A stretch of 64,000 bases of DNA, from assembly GCA_947000775.1 (NCBI GenBank), contig CAMQGK010000567.1, forward strand, positions 24,067,001 through 24,131,000. The letters are read 5' to 3'. Origin of the DNA: Pterois miles. Taxonomy: Eukaryota; Chordata; Actinopteri; Perciformes; Scorpaenidae. Of the stretch, positions 37,346 to 50,177 are shown piece after piece. The translations under genes and the position numbers were made by a program. The number at the start of each line of letters is the position of its first letter. The first letter of the stretch is position 1. The notes under the pieces were generated by a model. It saw only the letters and a program-made list of their open reading frames with translations, did no database searches and was not told the DNA's origin.

Positions 37346-39393
37346 GACTGAAGTTATGTGGCAAATAAATCAAAGTGGACTTCTGATTCCACACGGGACA
37401 CGAACTCTGGTTTCAGAAGTCAGAAGTCTTTTTGACCCATCCATCCACCTCTGCGTTTGCCACTGTACTTCCTTGTTCACAATCACATGGATGAGATCTG
37501 AATTGATTTTGTGAGAAATATATGAATTACAGTGCATTTACTTTTCGTAGGTATAGCTAAGAACAGAGTATGAGAACAGCCTGAAGCAAGATGTGTAAAA
37601 GATGATCATTACAGGTGTATATTTGTAGATACATCATTGTAACCTGGTATGATTGATCCCTGTATGGATTGTTTTTGCTCTACTGCATCTACAGGGAGAT
37701 CAGAGTCAGGCAACTGTTGCTGAACTTTGTCTTTCCAGGTGAAGGATCACCATGTCACCCTGCTGTCCTGACAAAACTTACACATAATACACAAATCAAG
37801 TGTACACTTGGCGTCCTCAGGCCAACACTTATATCACGGAACTGGGGTAGACTTACAGACCAAAGACTATATTATTGATTTGCCAGAATCAGCAGCCTGG
37901 GTTACTATCAATTGTGGTAGTGAAAATGAATCATTCAAGCACGTGAACACCGCGCCACTGAGCCAAACCAGTGGCCACTTGTTTTGGTTTATTATAAAAC
38001 ATCTTCCATGCAGACGAGTGGATGGGTTCCCCATTAAGGGCTTGTGTAACCCAACATTCTGCGGCCATTAAGTAACACAAAGTTACAGCGGCTGTTAAAG
38101 AGCCTCTCTGTGTTAACGGCATAATGGCAGTGCAGTGTGTTGAGGTGGTATTGTAAGAGATAAGACGCCTGCTGCTGAACAAATAAACAGCTATGTTGTA
38201 GGAGAGAGGAAGGAGGGACGAGTGCAGCAAGAGAAAGGCAGTCAGCTACGAAGAACAACAAGCAATCCAGCAACAACAAGCAGGCCTGATTTGATTACAT
38301 TAGACCAAAATCCCCCAAGCTAACCACATTTTTATGGGTGTTTTAGAGCAATAATAGGCTGTTGTTGTGTGCGTGTTGTAAGAGAGAGTGAAGGCACACA
38401 TAAGCTTTTTCCATTCATTCTTGCACAAACACATATACAGATACTCAATGTGTTGTACAGCCTGACGTGGCAGCTATATTTTCGTGTGGCTTGGTCAATC
38501 TGACTATAAGAACCATAGTTTGACGATGAGCACAACACAATGCAATGCAGGGCGTTACATAAAGGTGTCTTTTCTCTCTAATCGTATCCATTGCGATGTC
38601 AATTCCGCCCCATGACTGCATCTTTCGCTGTCATCGGTCTCTCCCTTGAACTTAAAAACTGCTGCTTCGCTGCTGTGACAGCCACTCAGATCATTACAGA
38701 GGAGCCATTATCTGTAGCTGCAACTCCCCGCACTACAAACAGACACATATACGAGCTATGAGATGTCATCTGTGTGTGTGCGCAGGGGGATAGATTGTAA
38801 GAATTTCAAATAAGATCGGAATGATGTCAGCGAGGATAGTGTGACAATAATCACCAGTGGGGCATTTACATGGATGCATTTTTTTTAGTATACATTCTTA
38901 CATGCATGTGCATGTGTGTTGCAGGGAAGTATCTCCACATATCTGAACCATGACACAAGCCTTGTCTCCCTCCCGAGGGTGGAGGTGAACTTCCTAAGCC
39001 CCCTCAGAGTCTGCCGGGTCCCTCCGTCTGTCTCTCCGTCTGTCTCTGTCAGAACAGCACATCCATTGTTAAGGGGGTTGGGGGTGCTTGCCTTTATATA
39101 AGGTCAGAGGGGCTACAGGTAGCGGAAAGGACAAGATTAATCGCTTCATCTGGGACAGGCGAGGGAGGGGGGGCGATAGACCGAGAGATGAGGGGAAATG
39201 GGCGGGGCGACGAGAGAATTAGAGGGAAGAAAGGGGTAATTGAGAGGGGAGAGGAAGAGAAAAAGTGATGGAGAACAGACGGAGGAAGTCGGGAACGAAG
39301 AAAGGGAAAGAGAGACAGGTAGAGACGAGGGGAAGTAATTATCTGCGTAAGTGTCTTTGTTGGGCTCAGCGATCCGTTCAGCGAGAGGTCGGG

Positions 39394-39397
<4 letters not shown>

Positions 39398-39432
<35 letters not shown>
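39398..39432 (+). repeat. (GA)n microsatellite
   Basis: About 17 GA units within a longer purine-rich stretch (about 39120-39440). Confidence 0.97.
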
Positions 39433-39434
<2 letters not shown>

Positions 39435-39750
39435 GGTCATGGGTAATTACCTGAGCACAGGTTTGCTCACCTTTGATCCTGACTGTGTGTGATGCATCAT
39501 CATCAACAGCATCATCAACATCACTACGAAAGGGCTCATACAGAAGTAGAAATCTATCCTGAGTTAGATGGGATTGGAACCAAAAAGGGTAGAATTTTAA
39601 CATAATTTTAGGGATGTCATGAGAGCTGAAAATTTGGAAAATTTGGAAAATGTGTGTTGTTTTTCTACTGTACTGTACTGTACCAGGGTTCAGGCCTCGA
39701 GACTAGGCGTTCTGGTGATGGCAAATTTCCCCGATAATGCTACATTGAGA

Positions 39751-40260
39751 CCACAGACTGTACATAAAGATGGACGACATGACAGCTCCCCAAAAGTGAA
39801 GCCAAAACATCTTGGTCGCCCCCTACTGGCTGGCTGCAATATAGGTTATAAATCCCATCTCTTCCATGTTAGCGGATGGGCCAAAACTGAAAAAGTCAAA
39901 GTACACATCAAATTAATTTTTCCCAAAGATGGTTTCTGTCATTTTAGGTAGTTCTTATCACGCTAATGTATATTCAAGAGTTTATTTTTCTGATAAGTTT
40001 GGTTTTAATTAGTTATTTGATGCTATAAAAAGAGGGTGAGACGTCATGACTGACAGCTGTGATACTCTCTCGTTAACAAACTACGGCTGTGCTCCGCTTG
40101 TGATTGGTTCAGGCGGGTGTGTGGGTGGGGCCTTGACACCACGGCCCCAGCCCCCGATCACTAGACTCCAAATGACGTCAAAATCTCAAGATGGCAGCCC
40201 CTGTATGCGGGATAATTTGGCTTTGGAGACGCGTCGTCCATCTTTATGTACAGTCGGTGG
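39751..40260 (+). mobile_element. MITE with 28-bp terminal inverted repeats
   Basis: The left end (39751-39778) opens ccacagactgtacataaaga; the right end (40233-40260) is its inverted repeat with one mismatch over 28 bp. The interior includes ggtcgccccctactggctgg. There is no clear target-site duplication. Confidence 0.85.
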
Positions 40261-41689
40261 TAGGAGAGCTAGATAATGTTAGCTGTTAGGAGCTCTCCAG
40301 CTTTGCTAAATAACAGAGCTAAAGCTAACAACTCACGTACAGAGGGTGCATTGAGCTACATTATGATGCATTCAAGCTCTATTCAGTAAAATGAGGGTGA
40401 AGCCCCAAAAAAGGACAATGTTTAATTAAAACGTTACATTGATATGTTCAAGTGTTATCTTGTAAAATGTAGATTTTGACAAGAAAGTGATCATCGGGGA
40501 TTAATAATTACTTTGCAAAAAACAGTATGTAAATATTGATAAAGGTGTGTAAGTACATTTGGATTTGTTGTTTTTGTTTTTCTAGCATGGTATCAAGAAT
40601 CATGGAGTTTCACTGGTATTAGTATCTACTAAATTGTTGGTATTGTGGCATCTTTACATAATTCACGTATGTGCCGATTTTCTCTCTGTACTTTTACACT
40701 GTTTTCATGTTTTAATTGGTCTTCCCTGTTGACTTTCCTCTTTTGCTCAGCTAATTATTTTCATAGACTACACATTATTAGTTATACATGACCAGCTCCC
40801 TGGATAAACAGACTCCATGCCGAGCGCAGGTGGTCACAGATGTGAGGAGGGTTGAGGGCACTCTTACAGATGTTGCTCTGACTAATCACCATCAAAGCCA
40901 GTGAGCTTGCGTGTCATACGAGAGTGCCAGTACGCATGTTTTCATCGGGAATGCCCATGCTTAAATATGCTGTTGTACTCTGGTCCGTGTGTGTGTGTTG
41001 CAGTGGTTGCATGCATGGTACTAGGTGCATATATGGAGGCTAAATTGTATATTAGAGTATGTGTGTCCATGCATCTTTTAGCTTTTGCACTTCAAAGAGA
41101 GAGTTTTTTTGCACAGCAATGTGTGTGTGTTGAGTCAGTGACCAGCTGCATCGCACAGGGCCTACCTGTGGGTGTAGTTGGCCCAAATCCACCTTCTTAA
41201 GTCTGCTTTTTATTCAGTGTCACATAAACAAATACCAGCAGGGTCCGTTCACTTCCAAACCACTCAAAAACATCCTCAGATCTCTCCCCAACATCTGTTG
41301 ACCTGCAGTTTTTTGGTTTTTTCTTTTCACCGGGGAGGATCATGTACAGCAACACTTAAAATGTGCAGCAAGGTGTGTCTGTAAGCTTTTTCAATTCCAA
41401 CAGCACAGACATATTCAACACCCACATATTATTTTGTACAAACCTGTGTGTTTTTATAGGCAATGCACACATTCAGTGACATACACACATGTCGGAGAAC
41501 GGGCTCAAACTTGCCCCCACATTCACTCGGCAGGTCTTGTACGTCTTTGATATGCCTGACCCTCTTATTGTTTTTTCTATATTTCTCCATGAGACGGGCG
41601 GTATGCAGCTGATTAGATAGATAAATACACCCTGAAGGTGAGAGACGGGCAGAGAGGAGGAGAGGAAGGATACAGAGTTTTTCCTCTTG

Positions 41690-41880
41690 TCTCAACACAT
41701 CTCAAGCAGTGGAGCTTTAATCTGCCAAAGCTTCATGCATTTAAACGGCCCGATTAGGAGCAGCCGAACAGGCCCTTTCCCTGCCGGGCTGAAACGCAAA
41801 TTAAGTGCTTATGCGCAGCCGACATCTTGTTTGTTTTCTCAGCGCCTCTTTCAAAAGAGATACGGGCTTTGATCGTGAGC
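41690..41880. promoter_or_regulatory. Candidate conserved non-coding element
   Basis: A repeat-free block with TTTAA and ATTA motifs and high complexity (gcatttaaacggcccgatta, cgcaaattaagtgcttatgc, gatacgggctttgatcgtga). It lies 1.5 kb upstream of the exon at 43365. The call rests on composition only. Confidence 0.3.
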
Positions 41881-42119
41881 TGAAACAGTATGTTTAAGCC
41901 TACATGCAGCACGATGTAAAGATGCAGAGAAAGTGGCTAAAGCTTTTCATTGCTGATTTATCTGATGATAACAGTGTCTCTTATGTTTGGTACTCACTAA
42001 TCCGGCGTGGTATCACCATCTTTTGCAAGGCAATATTGTATCAATACACAGACATCAAGAATTAATGTTTTGTTATATAAACTATTAAACTCTTAACAAT
42101 TTGACGGCTCGCTGTTGTT

Positions 42120-42300
42120 GTGTCTTTCAGAGGTTGCAGCGGACTCAAAAGTCATAATGTTAGAGTGAAGATACTTCAAATGAAACTAGAAAACCTAAGG
42201 AATCTATTGGTACCAACCATGTCATGTTAGCTTGTAATAACACCCCAAATTTATGCTAAATTTTGGTATGGAAAAACTGGCATGGCCATTTTCAAAGGTG
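42120..42300 (-). mobile_element. Family A transposon fragment
   Basis: The reverse-complement markers are visible: aatgaaactagaaaacctaa, taccaaccatgtcatgttag, ctggcatggccattttcaaa. It ends abruptly at 42300, where unrelated repeat-like sequence (cagcacacacttccctgctt) begins. Confidence 0.78.
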
Positions 42301-43012
42301 TTTTCCAAGTAAATAATGGCTTAAATAATGGCAGCACACACTTCCCTGCTTTATTGGTCAATGTTTCGGTCAACAAGGACCTTCCTCACAACATTAAGAG
42401 GATAAAATGGTGGTGTGTGATTTTTTTTAACACCACCAAATCAATGTGATTGGATGATTGCAAGTGTCTGCCATCCCTATTGGTTGAGGAAGTGACATCA
42501 TCACATATCGAATGCACCGTGAAATAAAACAGGAAGAACAAACGGAAGAAAGAAAATATGTCAGACATCAAACATGCGTCACTGTTGAAGGAAAACTAAA
42601 AAAAAATAGTCTTGCCATAAATTATCAGGGCACATGATCATAAGTCTACAACATTAGACATTACAAACATTGTTTGGTGAATTTACTAACAGTCACATAC
42701 CTTAAGATATGTGACTGAAAACTCAGAGATGAACAGAGTGAAAACGGTGTCTCATTTGATAAAAACAGATGTCAACAAATGTAATTTGCAGTTGGAAAAG
42801 GGAAATAAATCGCAATAAATCTTATTGCTATACTCATCATATCGCAAAATGTTTAAAATCATGAATGTACATGTCCATTTAGTATTTATAGTAGTAGTAA
42901 CGATGTCATTGTCAAAAAAAACTGTTGAACTTACTGTTGAATTTATGTTTTTGAGCCTGATCATGAATAAAATTGGGGTGGATTTGTTGTAATAAACCAC
43001 ATATGACCTAAG

Positions 43013-43015
<3 letters not shown>

Positions 43016-43072
<57 letters not shown>
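43016..43072 (+). repeat. (GT)n microsatellite
   Basis: About 28 GT units; the first of two large arrays just upstream of the exon at 43365. Confidence 0.97.
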
Positions 43073-43073
<1 letters not shown>

Positions 43074-43193
43074 GGGGTCATCTAGAGTTCTCAGGCCTGT
43101 CTCTTTGGCTATGCTACCGGTTGATAGAGTAGATACAGTGGTGACGGCTGACCCTGTGTTTCCCATCATGCCGCTCTTCCATGGAGCAAACTG

Positions 43194-43194
<1 letters not shown>

Positions 43195-43280
<86 letters not shown>
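43195..43280 (+). repeat. (TG)n microsatellite, 86 bp
   Basis: 43 TG units without interruption, ending 84 nt before the exon at 43365. It would be a UG repeat in the prkar1b pre-mRNA. Confidence 0.97.
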
Positions 43281-43282
<2 letters not shown>

Positions 43283-43341
43283 TAAACAATTCAGAAGAAC
43301 TGTTGGGTAATTCACCGTAATAGCAGGTGTGTTGGTAATAA

Positions 43342-43446
<105 letters not shown>

Positions 43447-44106
43447 TGAATTCATGGAATCAATCATGTGTAAACTGTGGAGCATATCACAATAGAAAAC
43501 TGGGATGGGATTTCAGTTTCTGCACATTTGCTCCCAGTATTTTGTTTGCTGTTGTTGACAGAATCACCAAAGTGGCAGCAAAGTGACATTTTGTGCCAAA
43601 ATACCAACAACTCAGTAGCCGTTTTTCATTTTGAAGAATTGCATCAGAGAGGTTGAATGGAAATGATAAAATTTGATTGAAAAAAAGTTTTTCCATTTGC
43701 TTGAGGTGGTTTTTGGCTTTGTTGAAACAGAGATGATGCACTAAATGGATTATTTGCCGAATGAATTGTAACGTGGTGAACGTTTAACTCACATGACTGA
43801 TGAGCTGTATCTGTGTGTGAATGCTTATCTTCATCTACAACATCAAACACGTCCATTGCTAGCTGACGTGAAGGAACAATTTAAACAAATTCCCGAAGAC
43901 CTCTTTATTTTTCTCCTGTAGATGTTTAGATGGCCAAGGTTCGCTACGTCTACTTCTTCTACTACTCTGTTTACTGGTGAATTACAGCCATGCAAAACCT
44001 ATAGCGCCAACTTCTGACCAAACACGCTGTAGTCAAGTTTATTCGTGCCCAAATGTGCCAAACTTGCATTTCTTTTTTGCGACATTTCAAAAATTTGCTT
44101 ATAATT

Positions 44107-44345
44107 TGCTCGGCAGTTGAACAGCGGCTCAGAGGGGAGAGCAGGTCGTCCATCAACCGAAGGTCGGTAGTTCAATCCCCGGCTGCTCCGGTCACACGTC
44201 AATGTGTCCTCGAGTCCTTGAGCAAGACACTTAACTACAAATTAGTCCAGAGGGCATAACCGTCTGTGTGTGAATGAGATGAATGAGTATTTAGATTAGA
44301 TCCTGATGGGGAAAGTTGGCACCATGCAAGTCCATTTAGTATTTA
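44107..44345 (+). mobile_element. tRNA-derived SINE
   Basis: The head has ggctcagaggggagagcagg (A-box like) and ggtagttcaatccccggctg (B-box like). It continues with ccttgagcaagacacttaac, and the 3' end is atgcaagtccatttagtatt, as in a SINE family common in teleosts. Confidence 0.8.
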
Positions 44346-45835
44346 ACAGAAACACTGTTCATTTGAATGAAGCTCCTCTCCTATCTGTTAGCGCCTCTCC
44401 TCCTACCTGTGCCACCAAAACACCATGCAGACAGACAAAGTGAATACTAACATCAGGAAAAAACTACTCGTTGCATTTCCAGGAAAACAGGCCCCTTTTC
44501 CCTCCCTTTTCCTTCTCTTTGCCCCACTCACACATTCCCTCGGTCTGCACCAGATGTCAGGTCCCTCTCCTCCTAACCACAGTCATGTCAAAGCCTTCAC
44601 TCTAGTCGTCCCCAAACTTTGAAGGAACACAGAGCTCAGCAGGGCCAGACTGTATTTTTCCAGTAACCCCCCCCACTCAAACTCCTATCAAACGCAGACA
44701 CTTTTAATCACATATTTAAAAACACACATTCTCTCACACACACACTCTCAGATAATACTGTGTTCACACCTGCATCAGATCACATAGGTTACACTTATGG
44801 AGCATGCCATACAAACACACTCGCTCTGTCACTCCCACCTCCTCAAAGACAGCGTCCAGGAGTGGATCAGTCCTAATTTGGTGATAATAAGTCTAGCTGA
44901 CTTTGCAGGGCCCCCAGTCCCAGACAGCCCATTGTTATGTACACTATATGGTGTACACTATAGTATACAGCGCTGAGGTCATTGCTAATGTCTGGACTAC
45001 CGTACAGCTTAAAAAAAAAAAAAAAACACACCCGTGCTACTGGCCCATCACACACTATTTAGACACAGCTAGGAGTTATGGTATTTAAACAGAGGGAGAA
45101 TTTACTCTATAGAGGTATTTTCATTGTAATCTATAGTCCTAATGCAGTGGTTCCCAACCTTGGGTCCGTGTGCTCTGAGGTTGTCAAAATTAGATTTGCT
45201 CATGCTAACAAAGATCATCACACAGTTGCTGGATAATTTTTAAAATCTGCATATGAAACTGTTTTAAATGATATATTTCTTTACTGCTTAGTGGCAAAAC
45301 CTAACAAAATATGCAGATTCTGTCCATAGTTGTTAGTGTTTAGCCTTTCAAAAACATTTTCCCAGCAGTCAAAAACCTATTTATTCTCTGGCCACAGAAG
45401 CGAGGCAGCACCTGTATTAACGGGGCAGTCCAGCAGCAATGTAACAACACCATACATTACATTTATTGAATTATAGTATAATATATATTCTGTAATATGG
45501 TACATTAATTAAACACGCAGTAGACAGAACGTTTTTTGATGTAATAACCTTTCAGCATTTTGTAATTAATAATAATAAGTGTTCTGAGAGAAAACTAGAC
45601 ATCTGTACCTCCTCGTGGCTGTTTTCAGGCTTTAAAACATCTTTTTTTAGTTATATTTCCTCCAATACTGCAGCTTTAAGTAATCACTTTATTTATGTTG
45701 ATGAAACTGATGAGTTCTATTTATTACTGAAAGTTGATGAAATTAATAAAAGATTCAAGATTTAATATGCTGAATCTCTTCATCCAAATTGAGGATTCTG
45801 TTTGAGGATTTGTAATCTTTTTTGGGTGAAGTTGC

Positions 45836-46010
45836 TGCAGCTGGATCTGCTTCAGCTCTGTAGTCTCATGACATATTTGCAGAAAGGCGGAGGAGCAAGT
45901 TTGTTCAAACATTTAAACACAAGCTTTACATTATGAAAATCAATAAAGTTTGCAGAACTTAACATCTTGTGTGATGCCAAAGTTAAAACATCAAACTCAG
46001 TTTTTGAAAG
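45836..46010 (-). pseudogene. Possible LINE reverse-transcriptase C-terminal remnant
   Basis: The - strand frame reads FIDFHNVKLVFKCLNKLAPP followed by PFCKYVMR. This resembles the region after the reverse-transcriptase domain in fish non-LTR elements (pattern: N-x-K-L-x-F-K-C-L-x-x-L-A-P-P-P). It is short, with a stop and frame change soon after, so at best a fossil. Other chance frames are possible. Confidence 0.4.
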
Positions 46011-46172
46011 ATGTTTAGCTTCACGGTGCACCGTGTAGCATTGTGCGTAGGAAACACCCTCAGAGGCCGAGGATGTGACCCACCATGTTTTCCTTTTGAG
46101 CAAAGCCAAAGAACCTTAACAGTGTTAACGCCAATTAGCTTGTGTTGAAACGAGGCCACACTGAGCACACCA

Positions 46173-46698
46173 GCCTGCCTGCCTGCCTGCCTGCGTGTGT
46201 GTGTGTGTGTGTGTGTTTGTACAGCTATCTTTGTGAGGACCAAACATTTAGACATTCAGATTGAGGACATTTTTGTAACATGAGGACATTTTGGCCGGTT
46301 CTCAGTCCACAGACATTCAAAGGCCTTTTGGAGGGTTCAAACTTGGTTTTAGGGTCCAGCTTAGAATTGGGTTTAGGTTAGGGTTAGGGTTGGGGTCAGA
46401 CATTTAGTTGTGATGGTTAAGGTTAAGGTAAGGGGCTAGGGATTGCATTACATACATAGCTGTGTGTGTGTGGGTGTATCACTATTTGTTGTGGGTACAT
46501 CCTTTTTGGGACAAAATGGACGTTCCCATAACGTAAAACATTATATTTATGGGTGAGGACGTGCTTTAGGTTTAGGGTTAAGGTAAGGTTAGGATAAGTG
46601 TTAGGATTAGGCAAGTAGCAGCTACAGTTAGGGTTAAGCTAAGTCTCCAGGAAATGAGTGTAAGTCAATGTAATGTCCTCAAAAGTCATGGAAACACG

Positions 46699-46745
<47 letters not shown>
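46173..46745 (+). repeat. Repeat cassette between (CCTG)n/(TG)n and (TG)n with telomere-like runs
   Basis: It starts with about five CCTG units (46173-46194) joined to TG repeats (46195-46216). Next come tttgtgaggaccaaacattt and runs such as ggttagggttagggttgggg (about 46376) and tttagggttaaggtaaggtt (about 46570). It ends in a 45-bp TG array (46701-46745). Confidence 0.75.
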
Positions 46746-46746
<1 letters not shown>

Positions 46747-47837
46747 CTGGTCAAATATTTGCCTGCACTCTCAGGCATGGGGGGATTGGACAAAGACTTG
46801 AGCGCCAAAGTGATAAAAGACAGGAAGAGTCGAAGAAAAGAAAGACAGAGCGAGAGGGAATTGAAAGAGAGATAGATGAGATGAAAGAGAGAGAGAGCGA
46901 GCGAGAGAGAAGAGGGCCAGGTTGCAGCAGGTTGTGTGTCCGAGGTCTCCGCTGGGACAGACCGTCAGACAGACAACGAACGTTTTGTGTGACAAATAGA
47001 GCTGTTTGATTAACGAGCTCCCTCCACTCAGTATTAATTAGCCGTGTGAACTCCTGTGAACTTTACACACAGGGCGCTCTCAGCCTTTCAACTCTTCAGG
47101 TGAACACACACACACACACACTCATACACACCCTCACGAAATGCATACTTGTGTCATGTATACTCATGCATCATCACCCACTTGTGCCTCTGAATGGAGT
47201 TGCATTTGTGTCTCATTGTAAGAGGTAGCTGCAGGGAGAGCATCACAGCGCTCTCGTATGTGACTGTCAGTAACTTTTTGTTCATAATTTCCCCCTGAGC
47301 CCCGTGTAACGGATACCATAATTAAAGGGACGCATCGCCATTTTTCAGCCTTATCTCCAGACTGGATGCTTTTAGTGGACATCAACCAACCAGATCCCCA
47401 TGGCTCGATCCAAGGGTTAGGGTTCGCTTTGAAAGCACAGCGTGCCTCCTGTCAGCGACACAACCAGTCAGCAAACCGGACAACAGTTTGAGTTTCTAGA
47501 CGTGAACATTTGAAAACTGCTCAGCAAAAGCTAGTTTCAGTGGGCCTAGCCAGTGAGAGATGGAGGAAACACAAAACAAACAAATGGACATAATGTCAGC
47601 TGGAGGCAATGAAGCAAAACATTATAGTCACAGTTGCTGCATTTGTTTTTTCTTTTTGGCGCACCGACATTAAGCAACATGTCTTCTTTGCTGGTGCAAT
47701 ACTTTGGACAGACTTAAAGCATTTATAATTATTTTAGATCACACCCTCAGTCATATTGTGCACATATTTGACAATATACACAATAAAAAATGCATTCATC
47801 TTTTCTCCCAGCAAAACAAAGTATGAAGTATGCTTAC

Positions 47838-48495
47838 TGGGCTGTCAGTCGATCACAATATTTAATCGCAATTAATTTCACGTTTCTTTTGATCAGAGAT
47901 TTGTTAAGTATTTAATACTCTATCAGTATAGGAGTGAGCAAATATGCTTGTTTAATGCAAATTTATGTATATATTTATTACTGGAAATTAATTAATAACA
48001 CAAAACAATGACAAATATTGTCCAGAAACCCTCATAGGTACTGCATTTAGCATAAGAAACATGCTCAAATCTTAACATGGAAACTGCAGCCCCACAGACA
48101 ACAACAGCTGTCAGTGTGCTGACTTGACTCTGACTTGCCCCAAACTGCATGTGATCATCATAAAGTGGGCATGTCTGTGAAGGGGAGACTAGTGGTACCC
48201 ACAGAACCCATTTACATTCACATATCTAGAGGTCAGAGGTCAAGGGACCCTTTGGAAATGGCCATGCTGTGAGTTTGGGGCATTATTTAGCCTCCTTTAC
48301 AACAAGCTACATGATTCCTTTATAGTTTCGTATGATGCCAGTATCTTCATTATAGCTTTAAGACTGAGCCCGATAGACCCTGAGCCTGAAGATCGATATC
48401 ATAAATTGTGTTTAAGTTTAAAAAAAATTAGTGGTATTAAAAAGAATTTGCATTAACGTATTATTATCACGTTAATTATAACTCTGACAGCCCTA
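47838..48495 (+). mobile_element. Family A transposon, near full length with both ends
   Basis: The most complete copy: left end tgggctgtcagtcgatc, right end ctctgacagccctag. Flanking 8-mers atgcttac (47830-47837) and gcgcttac (48496-48503) match at 6 of 8 positions, compatible with an old 8-bp target-site duplication as in hAT elements. About 658 bp; no open frame of note. Confidence 0.88.
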
Positions 48496-48929
48496 GCGCT
48501 TACGTAAACTAGTACCAACCAATTTCAACCAATAAAAAAATGGCATCCATCCATCAACCTGCAACTTTTAGCGATGAGGGAGGTGTGTGTGCTGTAGCTC
48601 TATATGGCGCTACATTCTAACCCCACCCATATTTTAGCAGTCCATTCAAATGCGAAGGATTGATTTAAATCCCTCTTGTAACTGTACGTCGCTCGGATGT
48701 TCTGTTTCGCTGTGAAATATGTCACAGCACAGAAGCTGTAGACGCCCTAACTTTTGTTTCACTGGGACTTTGAAGGATTCACTTTACATTTTGGTTGCCA
48801 GACAGCCAGCGGAGATACCAGGATGTTTCTACTGCCGGTTGTATTATATTCCAGCATGTAGCCCCTCGTGAAATGGCAAATTTACACAGTTTTTTGCATT
48901 AATTAAACAAACAAGATATACAGTAATTA

Positions 48930-49208
48930 AAACATTAAGCATTTTATCGGTTAAACTGTTAAAAGAAATGTTAATAATTAATTAAAGCTGAGAAAAACTC
49001 AGGAGCAGCTCGTCACTTTGAGAAAAGCTGGTCCACCTTAAGAGAGAACCGGCGCAGATACAGGAAGTTGGCTCTGGACTTCCAGCTGAGGAGTTGTACT
49101 GGAGACAGTGAACGCAGCACCGTGCCGTGGTAAAATGCTGACCCAGTTGTCCGGCAAATCTTGTCACTTAATGGCTAATAATTGGTTAACGAGGGTCGGT
49201 TATTGGTG
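48930..49208 (-). repeat. Transposon-like repeat family E, single-unit copy
   Basis: The reverse complement of the ends of 61773-62512. Shared blocks are cttaagagagaaccggcgca, aggaagttggctctggactt and cgagggtcggttattggtg. It has only one unit of the minisatellite motif found in the other copy. Confidence 0.78.
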
Positions 49209-49674
49209 AAGAGAATTTTTCAGAAATAGCATCCATAACATAATGTGTTAATAAGTATAATTTAGAGTTGCTGGTTAGCAGATTTTGTTACCTTTGGACA
49301 GAGCCAGGCAAGCTGGTTTCTCCAGTTTTTATGCTAACTGGCTCCAGCTGTATATTTACCATACAAGAAAGTGAAATTCAGCACTTCTACTGTAACATTT
49401 TTCCTCCCACTAGTAGTAAGGAGCTAATAACAGATTTTTTTTGTGATGCGTAATCAGCATTACAGACGCAATTTCTGCTTCTGTAGAAAAAGATAAATCT
49501 CAATAGATCTATTTGATACCGAATGGAAAATGAGAGTCTGTCCGTTTCCTGTGTAGCGTAGCAATGCCTCGAACAGAATAAATGCAGCTGACATCTGTAT
49601 GCGTACTGTCGCTGTGCATGCTCAGGCACTTCTGTTTCACAGTTTCCACTATTAAGCTACACCGGCAGCAGTAA

Positions 49675-49810
49675 TGAGCACCGCCCTGTTTCGCAGAGAT
49701 ATTGGCAGGCCCAGTGAAATATGCATTCTGGAGGAGGCAGCAGCATCTTTGACGCCAGTTCTGCCCTGAAGCTTTTAGAAGGCCTGCAATTTATTTAAGG
49801 ACCCAAAGAA
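49675..49810. promoter_or_regulatory. Candidate conserved non-coding element
   Basis: A repeat-free block (tttcgcagagatattggcag, gtgaaatatgcattctggag) containing an octamer-like atatgcat, about 320 nt upstream of the exon at 50131. The call rests on composition only. Confidence 0.25.
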
Positions 49811-50130
49811 AATAACAAGAAATTCATTTTATTAAGGAGAAGCAATGGAAGTTGAGAATGAAAATGTGTCCGTGTGTGTGTTTTTTTTTTTTTGGAGATT
49901 TTGGGATTATTTTTGTTCCCCAGTTCACAGAAAGTGAAGTGTTTGACAAACGATTTTAATCTCTAAATGCACCCATTCAGGTTTAAAGGTTTAAAATCCT
50001 CCTTTGAGAACTGAAGCAGGAGGTGGAGGTAATAGGAAGTGTAAGCTTTCCTGTTGGCTTCAGGTACTTTTTCTGCTTTTTTTCTTTTGTCTCACAAACT
50101 CCTGTGTTTCTCCTTGTCTCTCCCCTCCAG

Positions 50131-50177
50131 GCGACGAAGGAGACAACTTCTATGTGATTGACCAAGGTGAAGTGGAC
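50131..50177 (+). CDS. prkar1b: prkar1b coding exon: 47-nt exon of cAMP domain A
   Basis: A 47-nt exon completing the split Gly codon and then encoding DEGDNFYVIDQGEVD in phase to the next exon. GDNFYVIDQGEVDV is a signature of the cAMP-binding barrel; GEVDVYVNGEW is the RI-beta form. The acceptor is a strong pyrimidine tract tctctcccctccag and the donor gac|gtaagt is near perfect. The length equals human PRKAR1A c.503-549. The introns on either side are 6.7 and 5.5 kb. Oppositely oriented copies of one transposon family flank this exon (47838-48495 and 53340-54339), which might affect its splicing; that is inference. Confidence 0.96.

Noticed and set aside
44120..44185. tRNA gene
   Set aside because: It has A- and B-box-like elements but is followed by a typical SINE body and 3' end.
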